DNA of 5,971 bases from an uncultured Clostridia bacterium (GTDB taxonomy: Bacteria; Bacillota; Clostridia; Oscillospirales; CAG-272): the NCBI GenBank assembly GCA_947627815.1, contig CANQXN010000107.1:1-5971 (forward strand). Reading direction: 5' to 3'. The stretch's first letter is position 1; each line of letters starts with the position of its first letter. A program made the translations under genes and the position numbers. The notes beneath the pieces were generated by a model. The model was not told where the DNA came from. It ran no database searches and saw only the letters and a list, made by a program, of their open reading frames with translations. Shown piece after piece: positions 1 to 5,572 of the stretch.

Positions 1-624
1 ATCGAGGCGCTGCAAAAAGGGCTACCCAATCTTCTCCGTCATGTCGCCAACATCCGTGAGGTTTACGGCCTGCCCTGCGTCGTGGCGCTGAATCGCTTTC
101 CCGACGACACCGAAAATGAAATTGCCGCGCTTGTCGCCGCCTGCGCCGAACAACATGTCGGCGTCTGTCTTTCGACCGCCTGGGCGGAAGGCGGCAAGGG
201 CGCCGAAGCGCTCGCCGAGGCGGTGGTGAAGCTCTGCGAGGCGCCGAAAACCTTCCGCTTCAGCTATCCCTTGGAAGAAAGCATTGAAAAGAAAATAGAG
301 AGGATCGTTCAAAAGATCTATCACGGGGCGGGCGTGAATATTCTGCCCGCCGCGCAGAAGGAGATCGAACGGCTGTCCGCGCTCGGGTACCGGAATCTGC
401 CCGTCTGTATGGCCAAAACGCAGTACAGTTTTTCGGACGATCCCACCCTGCTCGGGGCGCCGGAGGGCTTTACCGTCACGGTACGCAAAGTGAAGGTTTC
501 GGCGGGCGCCGGCTTTTTGGTGGCGCTCACCGGCGACATCATGACCATGCCCGGCTTGCCGAAAGTCCCCGCCGCCGAACAGATCGATGTGGACGAAGAG
601 GGCAAAATCGTCGGTTTGTTTTGA
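1..624 (+). CDS. fhs: Formate-tetrahydrofolate ligase, C-terminal part (5' end outside window)
   Basis: The frame is open from base 1 to the TGA at 622-624, giving 207 residues. The full-length family is about 555 residues, so roughly the last third is present. The enzyme joins formate to tetrahydrofolate using ATP, giving 10-formyl-THF in the cytoplasm; it feeds purine synthesis and one-carbon flux and is the methyl-branch entry step in acetogens. Recognition rests on family-typical blocks: ALNRFPDDTENEI, the WAEGGKGAEALAEAVV helix, IYHGAGVNILP, the highly conserved PVCMAKTQYSFSDDP, SAGAGFLVALTGDIMTMPGL, and the ending AEQIDVDEEGKIVGLF. The GTG at 82 is an internal valine codon, not a start. 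No obvious Rho-independent terminator follows, so some read-through into the sigma-factor gene is possible. Whether the organism is an acetogen cannot be judged from this gene, since many fermenters carry it. Confidence 0.96.
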   Translation: MEALQKGLPNLLRHVANIREVYGLPCVVALNRFPDDTENEIAALVAACAEQHVGVCLSTAWAEGGKGAEALAEAVVKLCEAPKTFRFSYPLEESIEKKIERIVQKIYHGAGVNILPAAQKEIERLSALGYRNLPVCMAKTQYSFSDDPTLLGAPEGFTVTVRKVKVSAGAGFLVALTGDIMTMPGLPKVPAAEQIDVDEEGKIVGLF

Positions 625-677
625 TCCGGCAGAAAAAATAATGAAAGAAGGATGCCATAAGAGCGAATCAACCATGT

Positions 678-722
678 CTTTCTGCAACTAATAAGGCGAA
701 AACAGCCGATAACGGCAGAAAG
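678..722 (+). promoter_or_regulatory. Possible RBS-sequestering inverted repeat upstream of the sigma-factor gene
   Basis: CTTTCTGC at 678-685 is an exact reverse complement of GCAGAAAG at 715-722. The second arm overlaps the start of the AAAGGAG ribosome binding site at 719-725 that serves the GTG at 734. A competing small hairpin, GCCG/CGGC with loop ATAA (705-716), shares bases 715-716, so the two folds exclude each other. This is the geometry of a translational switch, but an 8-bp pairing across a 29-nt loop could be chance. No ligand-binding or riboswitch consensus is recognised, and I see no confident sigma-A promoter in 625-733. Confidence 0.3.
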
Positions 723-733
723 GAGAACCCTCT

Positions 734-2395
734 GTGATCGGATCCGATAAGGCGTTTGAGAAACGGTGCGGCGAATATTTAGCATACCTCTATCGTCTTG
801 CCGAAAAGCAATATAACGATTGCCCGGACATTGACACCTTGGTGCAGGACACGCTTACGGCTTTGATGATAAAACTCAGCAAGGGCGAAACGATAGCATA
901 TCCCAAAGGCTTTTTGTCCGCTGTACTCAAAAACAAGTACAACGCGTGGCTTCGTGAGAAGTACAGGGCGGCGTATGTGGCGTATTCGGACGGCGTTCTT
1001 TTGGAAACTGACTATGATTTCGAAGAATCCAACGACGCCGAGCGCAAGAACGAGGAATACGAAGCGGTGCGCCGCGAGATCGGCCGCCTGATTCGCATTT
1101 ACCGCGAGGTCACGGTGCGCCACTATGTTCACGGACAAACGGTAGATCAGATTTCCAAAGAGCTTGGTATTCCGCGCGGCACGGTCCTGTCCCGTCTTTC
1201 TACGGCAAGAGATCAGATCAAAGAGGGACTGGAAAACATGGAAAAGTATTCGCAGATCAGTTATGAACCCAAAACCTGCTCCATTGGGATATGGGGCAAT
1301 AGCGGGCTGAAGGGGGAGCCGTTCTCGCTTGTGCGGTCGGATATGGAAGCCAACATTTTGAATTTGGCATACGAAAATCCCGTATCGGTGCGAGAAATTG
1401 CCGATACGATGGGGATACCCAGCGCCTATATAGAGCCTATCATTGAGACTCTCATTCAAGGGGAACTGATGGGCAAAACCGCGAGCGGACTTGTCTATAC
1501 CCGCTGTTTCATACAAAAATACAAGGATGCCTTCGGTGACATCGCGGCGCAGGAAATACTTGCCGACCAATACGCTTCTCGCGTATGGGAGACTGTTTGG
1601 AAGCACTTGGAACCGCTTACCCGGCGCGATGACTTTTTAAAGATGTCCGATAAGCAAAAAGCGACCATGCTTTTGTGTGTGATGAATCAGATGCTGAATG
1701 AGGTTTTGCAAAAGAGCCGTCCCGACGCGGCGCACACCCCCAAACAGCCGCCTGAGCGCCCCGACGCGGGTCGATGGCTTGCGACGGTCACCGTTTACGA
1801 GCATCATCAAAGGAGAGACAACCCATACGATGGCTCCGGCCCCGTGTGTGTCGGATACAGCGCGCGCCCTGACGGCCCATCAGACTGCCAGATGTTCGAC
1901 TGTCAATCGCTGTTCGGAGACGCTCATTGGGCATACGAACAGTTTAAATACAAATGCTCTTTGCAGAGCATTCTGCGATTCTACGCTTCTTTGCTGCCCT
2001 GTGAGGTAACGACCGACAACGAACTTGTATATGAGCTGATCCCCGATTTTGAAAGGCTCTGCATCGTAAAGCGCGGCGCGGACGGCAAAATCAAGTTGGA
2101 CATTCCCGCGCTGCCGTTTACCGAGGTGGCCGAGCATTGGCATCCCGTTTGCGATCAAATCAAAAAGGAGCTTTTCGATCTTTTGTCGGTTGACCTGGGC
2201 AAGCTTTGGTCAAAGAACAAAAACCGTGTTCCCAAACATGTGGACGAAGCGGAATATTTCATTTACGCGGGGGCGATGGGCGCGTATGTCAAAGCACAGC
2301 TTCTCGCCATCGTGAACAAAGCGCTGCTGCCCTATCCCGTGGTCGTCGGCAAAACACCGCTCATCTATCTTGTTTACCGAAAGAAGGATATGTAA
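734..2395 (+). CDS. Sigma-70 family (ECF-like) RNA polymerase sigma factor with long C-terminal extension
   Basis: The GTG start at 734 is chosen because AAAGGAG lies 8 nt upstream and an in-frame stop at 710-712 excludes a longer reading. The 553-residue product is over twice the usual ECF length of about 160-200. Region sigma2 spans about residues 8-78, with DIDTLVQDTLTALMIKL and the NAWLREKYR end. Region sigma4 spans about 108-165, with the helix-turn-helix VDQISKELGIPRGTVLSRL, matching the ECF form 'EIA..LGIP.GTVKSRL'. Residues about 183-258 (IGIWGNSGLKGEP, then VSVREIADTMGIPSAYIEPI) look like a second, winged-helix-type DNA-binding segment. A proline-rich linker at about 329-345 leads to residues 347-553, a mixed region rich in aromatics and cysteines that I do not recognise. 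There is no membrane segment and no anti-sigma gene nearby, so the extension may be a built-in sensor or regulator (inference). Promoter specificity and signal are unknown. The gene looks somewhat more AT-rich by eye than fhs or the GH36 gene. Confidence 0.85.
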   Translation: MIGSDKAFEKRCGEYLAYLYRLAEKQYNDCPDIDTLVQDTLTALMIKLSKGETIAYPKGFLSAVLKNKYNAWLREKYRAAYVAYSDGVLLETDYDFEESNDAERKNEEYEAVRREIGRLIRIYREVTVRHYVHGQTVDQISKELGIPRGTVLSRLSTARDQIKEGLENMEKYSQISYEPKTCSIGIWGNSGLKGEPFSLVRSDMEANILNLAYENPVSVREIADTMGIPSAYIEPIIETLIQGELMGKTASGLVYTRCFIQKYKDAFGDIAAQEILADQYASRVWETVWKHLEPLTRRDDFLKMSDKQKATMLLCVMNQMLNEVLQKSRPDAAHTPKQPPERPDAGRWLATVTVYEHHQRRDNPYDGSGPVCVGYSARPDGPSDCQMFDCQSLFGDAHWAYEQFKYKCSLQSILRFYASLLPCEVTTDNELVYELIPDFERLCIVKRGADGKIKLDIPALPFTEVAEHWHPVCDQIKKELFDLLSVDLGKLWSKNKNRVPKHVDEAEYFIYAGAMGAYVKAQLLAIVNKALLPYPVVVGKTPLIYLVYRKKDM

Positions 2396-2414
2396 AAATT
2401 CGGCGTCTCTATAT

Positions 2415-2455
2415 AGGGGGACTTTTGGCCGCAAGCGGTCGAAAAAATTCCCCCT
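2415..2455 (+). promoter_or_regulatory. Strong intergenic hairpin between sigma factor and HD hydrolase genes
   Basis: AGGGGGA (2415-2421) pairs with TCCCCCT (2449-2455). After a one-base mismatch, TTTT (2423-2426) pairs with AAAA (2444-2447), and GGCCG (2427-2431) pairs with CGGTC (2436-2440) including one G-T pair, with loop CAAG and a GAA bulge. It lies 19 bases after the sigma-factor stop and ends 38 bases before the next start. It has no T-run after it (TCAAAAATATTT follows), so it is a poor intrinsic terminator. It may be a partial attenuator, an mRNA processing or stability element, or an operator-like dyad; the role is unresolved. Confidence 0.5.
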
Positions 2456-2493
2456 CAAAAATATTTGGAAAGAGAAAGCACAGGAGGAACCCC

Positions 2494-3069
2494 ATGGAAG
2501 AATTTGTTTTTGAAAAAGCAATACGCTTTGCGCTGAAGGCGCATCATGGCATGGTACGCAAAGGGAGTACGGCTCCGTATATCACGCACCCCTTGGAAGT
2601 GGCGGCGATCGCCGCTACCGTCACTTCGGACGAAGAGGTGCTTGCCGCCGCCGTGCTTCATGATGTAGTCGAAGACACGCCGTATACCATCGACGACATC
2701 CGGGAGGCTTTCGGCGAAAGAGTGGCGACATTGGTTATGTCAGACACCGAGGACAAAATGGAATCTCTGCCGCCCGAGGAAACCTGGTTCGCCCGTAAAA
2801 CGGCTACGATAGAGCATTTGAAGAAAGCGCCGCGTGATGAAAAAATCATCATTCTCGGCGATAAGCTTTCCAACATTCGTTCTTGCAGACAACAGCAGCT
2901 TGTCATCGGCGATAAACTTTGGGAAAATTTTCATGAAAAGCGCAAGGAAAAGCACGCGTGGTACTATGCGAGCATTCTGCATGAATTGGACGAGCTGAAA
3001 GACACCTTCGCCTACGCCGAATATAAGCGCCTCGTTGCCGAGGTATTCGGAAAAGAATATGCCGAGTGA
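2494..3069 (+). CDS. HD-domain hydrolase, SpoT/MESH1-like (putative small alarmone hydrolase)
   Basis: The ATG at 2494 is supported by AGGAGG at 2482-2487; the reading frame continues upstream to 2206 but there it overlaps the sigma-factor gene and has no ribosome binding site. The 191-residue product is a single HD domain and has no synthetase or TGS/ACT part, matching the length of MESH1-type small alarmone hydrolases, which remove the 3'-pyrophosphate from (p)ppGpp. Metal-ligand motifs are all present with RSH-like spacing: H32 in PYITHPLEVA, H56-D57 and E60-D61 in AAVLHDVVEDT, and D123 to N127 in LGDKLSNIR. R22-K23 fit the basic pair before the PYI.HP motif. These metal residues are family knowledge projected onto the sequence. 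The enzyme should be cytoplasmic and manganese-dependent. The true substrate may be (p)ppGpp or another 3'-phosphorylated nucleotide such as NADPH, as reported for MESH1. It follows the sigma-factor gene by 98 bases in the same direction and may be co-transcribed. Confidence 0.85.
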   Translation: MEEFVFEKAIRFALKAHHGMVRKGSTAPYITHPLEVAAIAATVTSDEEVLAAAVLHDVVEDTPYTIDDIREAFGERVATLVMSDTEDKMESLPPEETWFARKTATIEHLKKAPRDEKIIILGDKLSNIRSCRQQQLVIGDKLWENFHEKRKEKHAWYYASILHELDELKDTFAYAEYKRLVAEVFGKEYAE

Positions 3070-3107
3070 TAGGGCGTTGACAGGCTGAAACGGAGCATGG
3101 CGGGGGA

Positions 3108-3318
3108 AATGATGTGTTGTTTGCCCATCATGTTCCCGAGGGCAAACAGCATGATGTATCGCCTGCGGCGAAATGATGCCGCTCCCTGCGGTCGCAATGA
3201 TGTTGCGCCTTTGGCGCAATGATGTATTGTTTGCTCATCATGTCCCCGAAGGGGACACATCATCGGCGAAGCCGACATCATGGGCATAGCCGCATCATTT
3301 GCCCGAAGGGCAAACATC
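3108..3318. repeat. Array of about eight mini-hairpins separated by ATGATG / CATCAT
   Basis: Short palindromes recur roughly every 17-24 bases. Pairing arms are 3118-3126/3140-3148 (TGTTTGCCC), 3159-3163/3167-3171 (TCGCC), 3179-3182/3188-3191 (CCGC), 3203-3209/3213-3219 (TTGCGCC), 3241-3247/3251-3257 (TGTCCCC), 3263-3267/3271-3275 (TCGGC), a weak 3283-3285/3289-3291 (GGC), and 3298-3304/3308-3314 (TTTGCCC). Three of them have a GAA loop. The spacer reads ATGATG at 3109, 3151, 3173, 3197 and 3219, then switches to CATCAT at 3236, 3258, 3276 and 3293, so the array changes polarity near 3230. Stem sequences differ while pairing is kept. It is not a CRISPR array because repeat units are not identical and no fixed-length spacers exist. 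It resembles REP-like intergenic repeats and probably sits in the 3' untranslated region of the HD gene. Open frames here are side effects of the repeats. Confidence 0.8.
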
Positions 3319-3323
3319 TATGT

Positions 3324-3350
3324 GGTGGGATTCTGAACCCCCACATGGCG
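3324..3350 (+). repeat. 27-bp direct repeat, copy A
   Basis: This 27-mer matches the copy at 3394-3420 except at one position (A at 3343, G at 3413); the copies are 70 bases apart. It begins GGTGGGATTCTGAACCCCC and ends CATGGCG. Locally it folds as a hairpin: ATGTGG (3320-3325) with CCACAT (3341-3346) and GGG (3327-3329) with CCC (3338-3340), around loop ATTCTGAA. The 43 bases between copies (3351-3393) hold no gene or clear palindrome. Confidence 0.8.
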
Positions 3351-3393
3351 CGGAAAAGTTTGCCCCGCTCGGTCGGAAGACTTACGAAATTCG

Positions 3394-3420
3394 GGTGGGA
3401 TTCTGAACCCCCGCATGGCG
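3394..3420 (+). repeat. 27-bp direct repeat, copy B
   Basis: This is the second copy of the 27-mer at 3324-3350, with one mismatch. Unlike copy A it is also the left arm of a larger nested palindrome, because the reverse complement of its GGATTCTGAACCC core occurs at 3494-3506 and the reverse complement of its CGCATGGCG end occurs at 3453-3462. Confidence 0.8.
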
Positions 3421-3506
3421 GGTTTATAAGAACGAAACGCGTATTTTTTATACCGCCATGCGTAGACTTTTGCGCCGGTGGCGCAAAAGATCAGGGTTCA
3501 GAATCC
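3398..3506. repeat. Nested palindromic element with 13-bp terminal inverted repeats (three-way-junction fold)
   Basis: The outer arms are a perfect 13-bp inverted repeat, GGATTCTGAACCC at 3398-3410 and its complement at 3494-3506. Inside lie two further perfect 10-bp stems: CGCATGGCGG (3412-3421) with 3453-3462, and CTTTTGCGCC (3467-3476) with 3480-3489 around loop GGT. Together they give a compact 109-base element that as RNA would fold into a three-way junction, and as DNA resembles a miniature inverted-repeat element. I see no target-site duplication beyond the 13-bp ends and no coding content. Its origin and role are unknown. Confidence 0.7.
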
Positions 3507-3517
3507 GTAGGGACAGC

Positions 3518-3558
3518 ATAAAGAAACGGCACCCCTTTTAGGGGTGCCGTTTCTTTAT
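3518..3558 (-). terminator. Rho-independent terminator of tRNA-Ala
   Basis: Arms 3518-3535 and 3541-3558 are a perfect 18-bp inverted repeat (core ACGGCACCCC) around a 5-nt loop. On the - strand the hairpin starts at the last base of the tRNA CCA end, and its distal arm ends in TTTCTTTAT, serving as the U-rich tail. Because it is fully symmetrical it could also stop transcription arriving on the + strand from the HD hydrolase and repeat region. Confidence 0.88.
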
Positions 3559-3633
3559 GGTGGACCTGGTGGGATTCGAACCCATGACCTCTGCGTTGCG
3601 AACGCAGCGCTCTCCCAACTGAGCTACAAGCCC
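3558..3633 (-). tRNA. tRNA-Ala (anticodon CGC)
   Basis: The 76-base gene reads on the - strand with acceptor arm GGGCTTG/CAGGTCC, discriminator A and an encoded CCA at 3558-3560. The D-arm is GCTC/GAGC, the anticodon arm CTGCG-TTCGCAA-CGCAG, and the T-loop TTCGAAT. The anticodon CGC is at 3598-3600, reading the GCG alanine codon. The acceptor stem has the G3-U70 wobble pair, the main alanine identity element, which independently supports the assignment. The T-stem starts with an A49-C65 mismatch, the only unpaired stem position. It stands alone, with its own promoter and terminator. Confidence 0.96.
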
Positions 3634-3649
3634 GAAAAAGTACGCGTAT

Positions 3650-3678
3650 ATCTTACCACATTCTCCCCTTGTTGTCAA
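3650..3678 (-). promoter_or_regulatory. Sigma-A promoter of tRNA-Ala
   Basis: On the - strand TTGACA (3673-3678) is followed by a 17-base spacer and TAAGAT (3650-3655). Transcription would start near 3643, about 10 bases before the mature tRNA 5' end at 3633. The -35 is perfect consensus and the -10 differs at one position. Confidence 0.85.
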
Positions 3679-3731
3679 TAGATTTTTTGAAAAAGCGTTC
3701 TTTTTTGTTTTCCGGTATCTGGGCGGACGGA

Positions 3732-3760
3732 TTGACAAACCCTTCCGATTCTTTTATAAT
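3732..3760 (+). promoter_or_regulatory. Consensus sigma-A promoter of the alpha-galactosidase gene
   Basis: TTGACA at 3732-3737, a 17-base spacer and TATAAT at 3755-3760 form a perfect consensus promoter. The start would be near 3767, leaving a leader of about 33 bases with the ribosome binding site AAAGGAGGT at 3784-3792. It diverges from the tRNA promoter. I find no convincing cre or repressor operator, so control, if any, is not visible. Confidence 0.88.
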
Positions 3761-3799
3761 GATAAAAGAGCTTTACTTTTCTGAAAGGAGGTAGCACCG

Positions 3800-5572
3800 A
3801 TGATGTCAAACGAACCCGTTCTTTCCCCGCTTTGCCTTTCAGTCGACCCGGTAGGGCGGGGCGCTTCTGTTACCCTGACGCCCCTGCCCATGGAGGACGG
3901 CGTTGCCTATTATCGGATTCTCTGGGAGGCGCCCGAGCCGATAATCCCCGCACGGGTCTGCCTGCGCCTGCGCCTTGCCAAAACCGACATCGTTTTCTCC
4001 TGGCAGCCGAACGACAAATTCGGCCGTCATCTTCGCCCCGATTGGTGGCCGGTGACTTCTTACGCCCGCTCGGCCTCCGGCGCGCCGCTGCTTTCGCTTT
4101 TGGGAAAAGAGGATCAGAACCGCTGTACGGTGGCTCTCTCCGACGGCAAAACGCCGACCTGCCTTTCTGCCGGCACGCGGGAAGAAAACGCTTGTGTGAT
4201 CCTTTGCGTGACGCTTTTTACCGAGGTGATAAGCCCGATTGAGAGGTATGAGGTTCTCCTGCGGGTGGACAGGCGTCCCTTGCCGGCCAGCCGCGTCATT
4301 GCCGATGTCGGCGCCTGGTGGCGTGGCTTCTATCCGCCGGCGCCCGCCTCGCCCTTTGCTTTTTCGCCGATGTATTCCACCTGGTACAGTATGCATCAGG
4401 ATCTTTCGTCCGAGGCGGTGCTGCGCCAATGCCGCCTTGCCAAAACCTACGGCATGGATACCGTCATTTTAGATGACGGATGGCAGACGGGCGACAACAA
4501 CCGCGGCTATGCCTATTGCGGCGATTGGGAGGTGTACCCCGGCAAGATTCCCGACATGAAGGCGCTGGTGGCCTCTCTTCATACTTTGGGCATGAAGGTC
4601 ATGCTTTGGCTTGCCGTCCCCTATGCCGGCTTTTTCTCCCGGGCGGCCAAAGCGCTTGCGGGCAAGTTTCTTTACAAAGACGAGCATCAAAAAGCCTATG
4701 TACTCGATCCCCGCTACCGCGAAGTCCGCGACTATCTGAAAACGACCTATCTTTCCTTTGCCAAACGATACGATCTTGACGGCTTTAAGCTCGATTTCAT
4801 CGATGCCTTTTCGCTTTCCGAAGAGGCCGCGCGCCCGGCGGCGGGGCGGGAGGAACTTTCCTTGGAAGACGCGGTGGAACGGCTGCTTTCCGACATCACC
4901 CAAGCCCTGCGGGCGGAAAAACCCGATTTTTTAATCGAATTCCGCCAGTCCTATACCGGCCCCGTGATGCAGCAATACGGCAATATGCTCCGCGTCTCCG
5001 ACTGCCCGGGCGACGCCTTGGTCAACCGCATGGGGACGGTGGATCTCCGCCTTGTCGCGGGGCCTTTGGCCGTCCATGCCGATCCCCTTTTGTGGCACCC
5101 CGAGGAGCGGGCGGAAGACGCCGCTTTGCAGCTTGCGCACACCCTCTTTGCCGTGCCGCAGATTTCGGTCGATCTTGACACCCTGCCGGAAGAACAGCGC
5201 GCCATGTTGGCGTATTATCTCGCCTATCAGCGGAAAAACCGCGCGATCCTCTGGCAAGCGCCCCTGTCTGCCCATGGCTTTAGCAACAATTACACCGCCG
5301 TCACCGCCAGCGGCCAAACGAAGGATATCACGGTGCTGTATGATCGAATCGTCTGGCCGGTTTGTCCGGATCGCGCGCTCGACCTTGTCAACGCTTCGGC
5401 TTGTCGCGGCGCGGTACTGCGGCTTGACGGCGAAAGAACCCTGCGGTGGGAAGTGCGCGATTGCTGCGGCAGGCGGCTTTGTCAGGAAGAAAAGAAGCTC
5501 TCCGGCCTTGTCTTTTTCGATGTGCCGGTGTCGGGCTTTCTCTTTCTGCGCTTTCCCGATGAAGAAAAATAA
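3800..5572 (+). CDS. Alpha-galactosidase-like glycoside hydrolase, GH36 family
   Basis: The ATG at 3800 lies 8 bases after AAAGGAGGT; a second ATG directly follows at 3803 and cannot be excluded. The 590-residue product has no signal peptide or membrane segment, so it is likely cytoplasmic and acts on imported alpha-galactosides. The layout fits a compact GH36 enzyme such as the Thermotoga type: an N-terminal beta domain (about 1-175), a TIM barrel (about 188-480) and a C-terminal beta domain (about 500-590). Barrel landmarks are STWYSMHQDL (193-202), VILDDGWQTGD (222-232) with the substrate-binding DD pair D225-D226, and GFKLDFIDAF (328-337) with D332 as predicted nucleophile. VSDCPGD (399-405) should hold the acid/base, most likely D401, with D405 as alternative. 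AVHADPLLWHP (424-434) and VPQISVDLD (452-460) are typical of this subgroup. The CSGGG motif of larger GH36 enzymes is absent; IEFRQSYTGP (379-388) occupies that place. No transporter or regulator adjoins it, so the exact substrate is open. Confidence 0.88.
   Translation: MMSNEPVLSPLCLSVDPVGRGASVTLTPLPMEDGVAYYRILWEAPEPIIPARVCLRLRLAKTDIVFSWQPNDKFGRHLRPDWWPVTSYARSASGAPLLSLLGKEDQNRCTVALSDGKTPTCLSAGTREENACVILCVTLFTEVISPIERYEVLLRVDRRPLPASRVIADVGAWWRGFYPPAPASPFAFSPMYSTWYSMHQDLSSEAVLRQCRLAKTYGMDTVILDDGWQTGDNNRGYAYCGDWEVYPGKIPDMKALVASLHTLGMKVMLWLAVPYAGFFSRAAKALAGKFLYKDEHQKAYVLDPRYREVRDYLKTTYLSFAKRYDLDGFKLDFIDAFSLSEEAARPAAGREELSLEDAVERLLSDITQALRAEKPDFLIEFRQSYTGPVMQQYGNMLRVSDCPGDALVNRMGTVDLRLVAGPLAVHADPLLWHPEERAEDAALQLAHTLFAVPQISVDLDTLPEEQRAMLAYYLAYQRKNRAILWQAPLSAHGFSNNYTAVTASGQTKDITVLYDRIVWPVCPDRALDLVNASACRGAVLRLDGERTLRWEVRDCCGRRLCQEEKKLSGLVFFDVPVSGFLFLRFPDEEK

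Noticed and set aside
22..687. Long - strand frames opposite fhs, the sigma factor and the GH36 gene
   Set aside because: These are antisense shadows of recognised GC-rich genes, lacking family motifs and ribosome binding sites.
641..691. 16-codon leader peptide (starts MKEGCHKSES)
   Set aside because: No ribosome binding site precedes the ATG, there is no run of regulatory codons, and a frame this short arises by chance.
2206..2493. In-frame upstream extension of the HD hydrolase to 2206
   Set aside because: It lies mostly inside the sigma-factor gene in another frame, has no ribosome binding site and no family similarity; AGGAGG precedes the ATG at 2494 and the family motifs begin just after it.
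3108..3318. CRISPR array
   Set aside because: There are no identical repeats of 24-40 bases, no unique spacers of constant length, and no cas genes; units are short hairpins with variable stems.
3219..3521. 100-residue open frame on the + strand in the repeat region
   Set aside because: It consists of translated hairpin and direct repeats with no ribosome binding site; an overlapping - strand frame at 3012-3317 is equally artificial.
3685..3710. Catabolite-responsive (cre-like) site around TGAAAAAGCGTTC
   Set aside because: It has only half of the palindrome and wrong spacing relative to the cre consensus, so it is not supported.
3538..3738. 66-residue - strand open frame across the tRNA
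   Set aside because: It is the translation of the tRNA-Ala gene and its promoter; the segment QLGERCVRNAEVMGSNPTRS is the familiar false peptide of tRNA genes.
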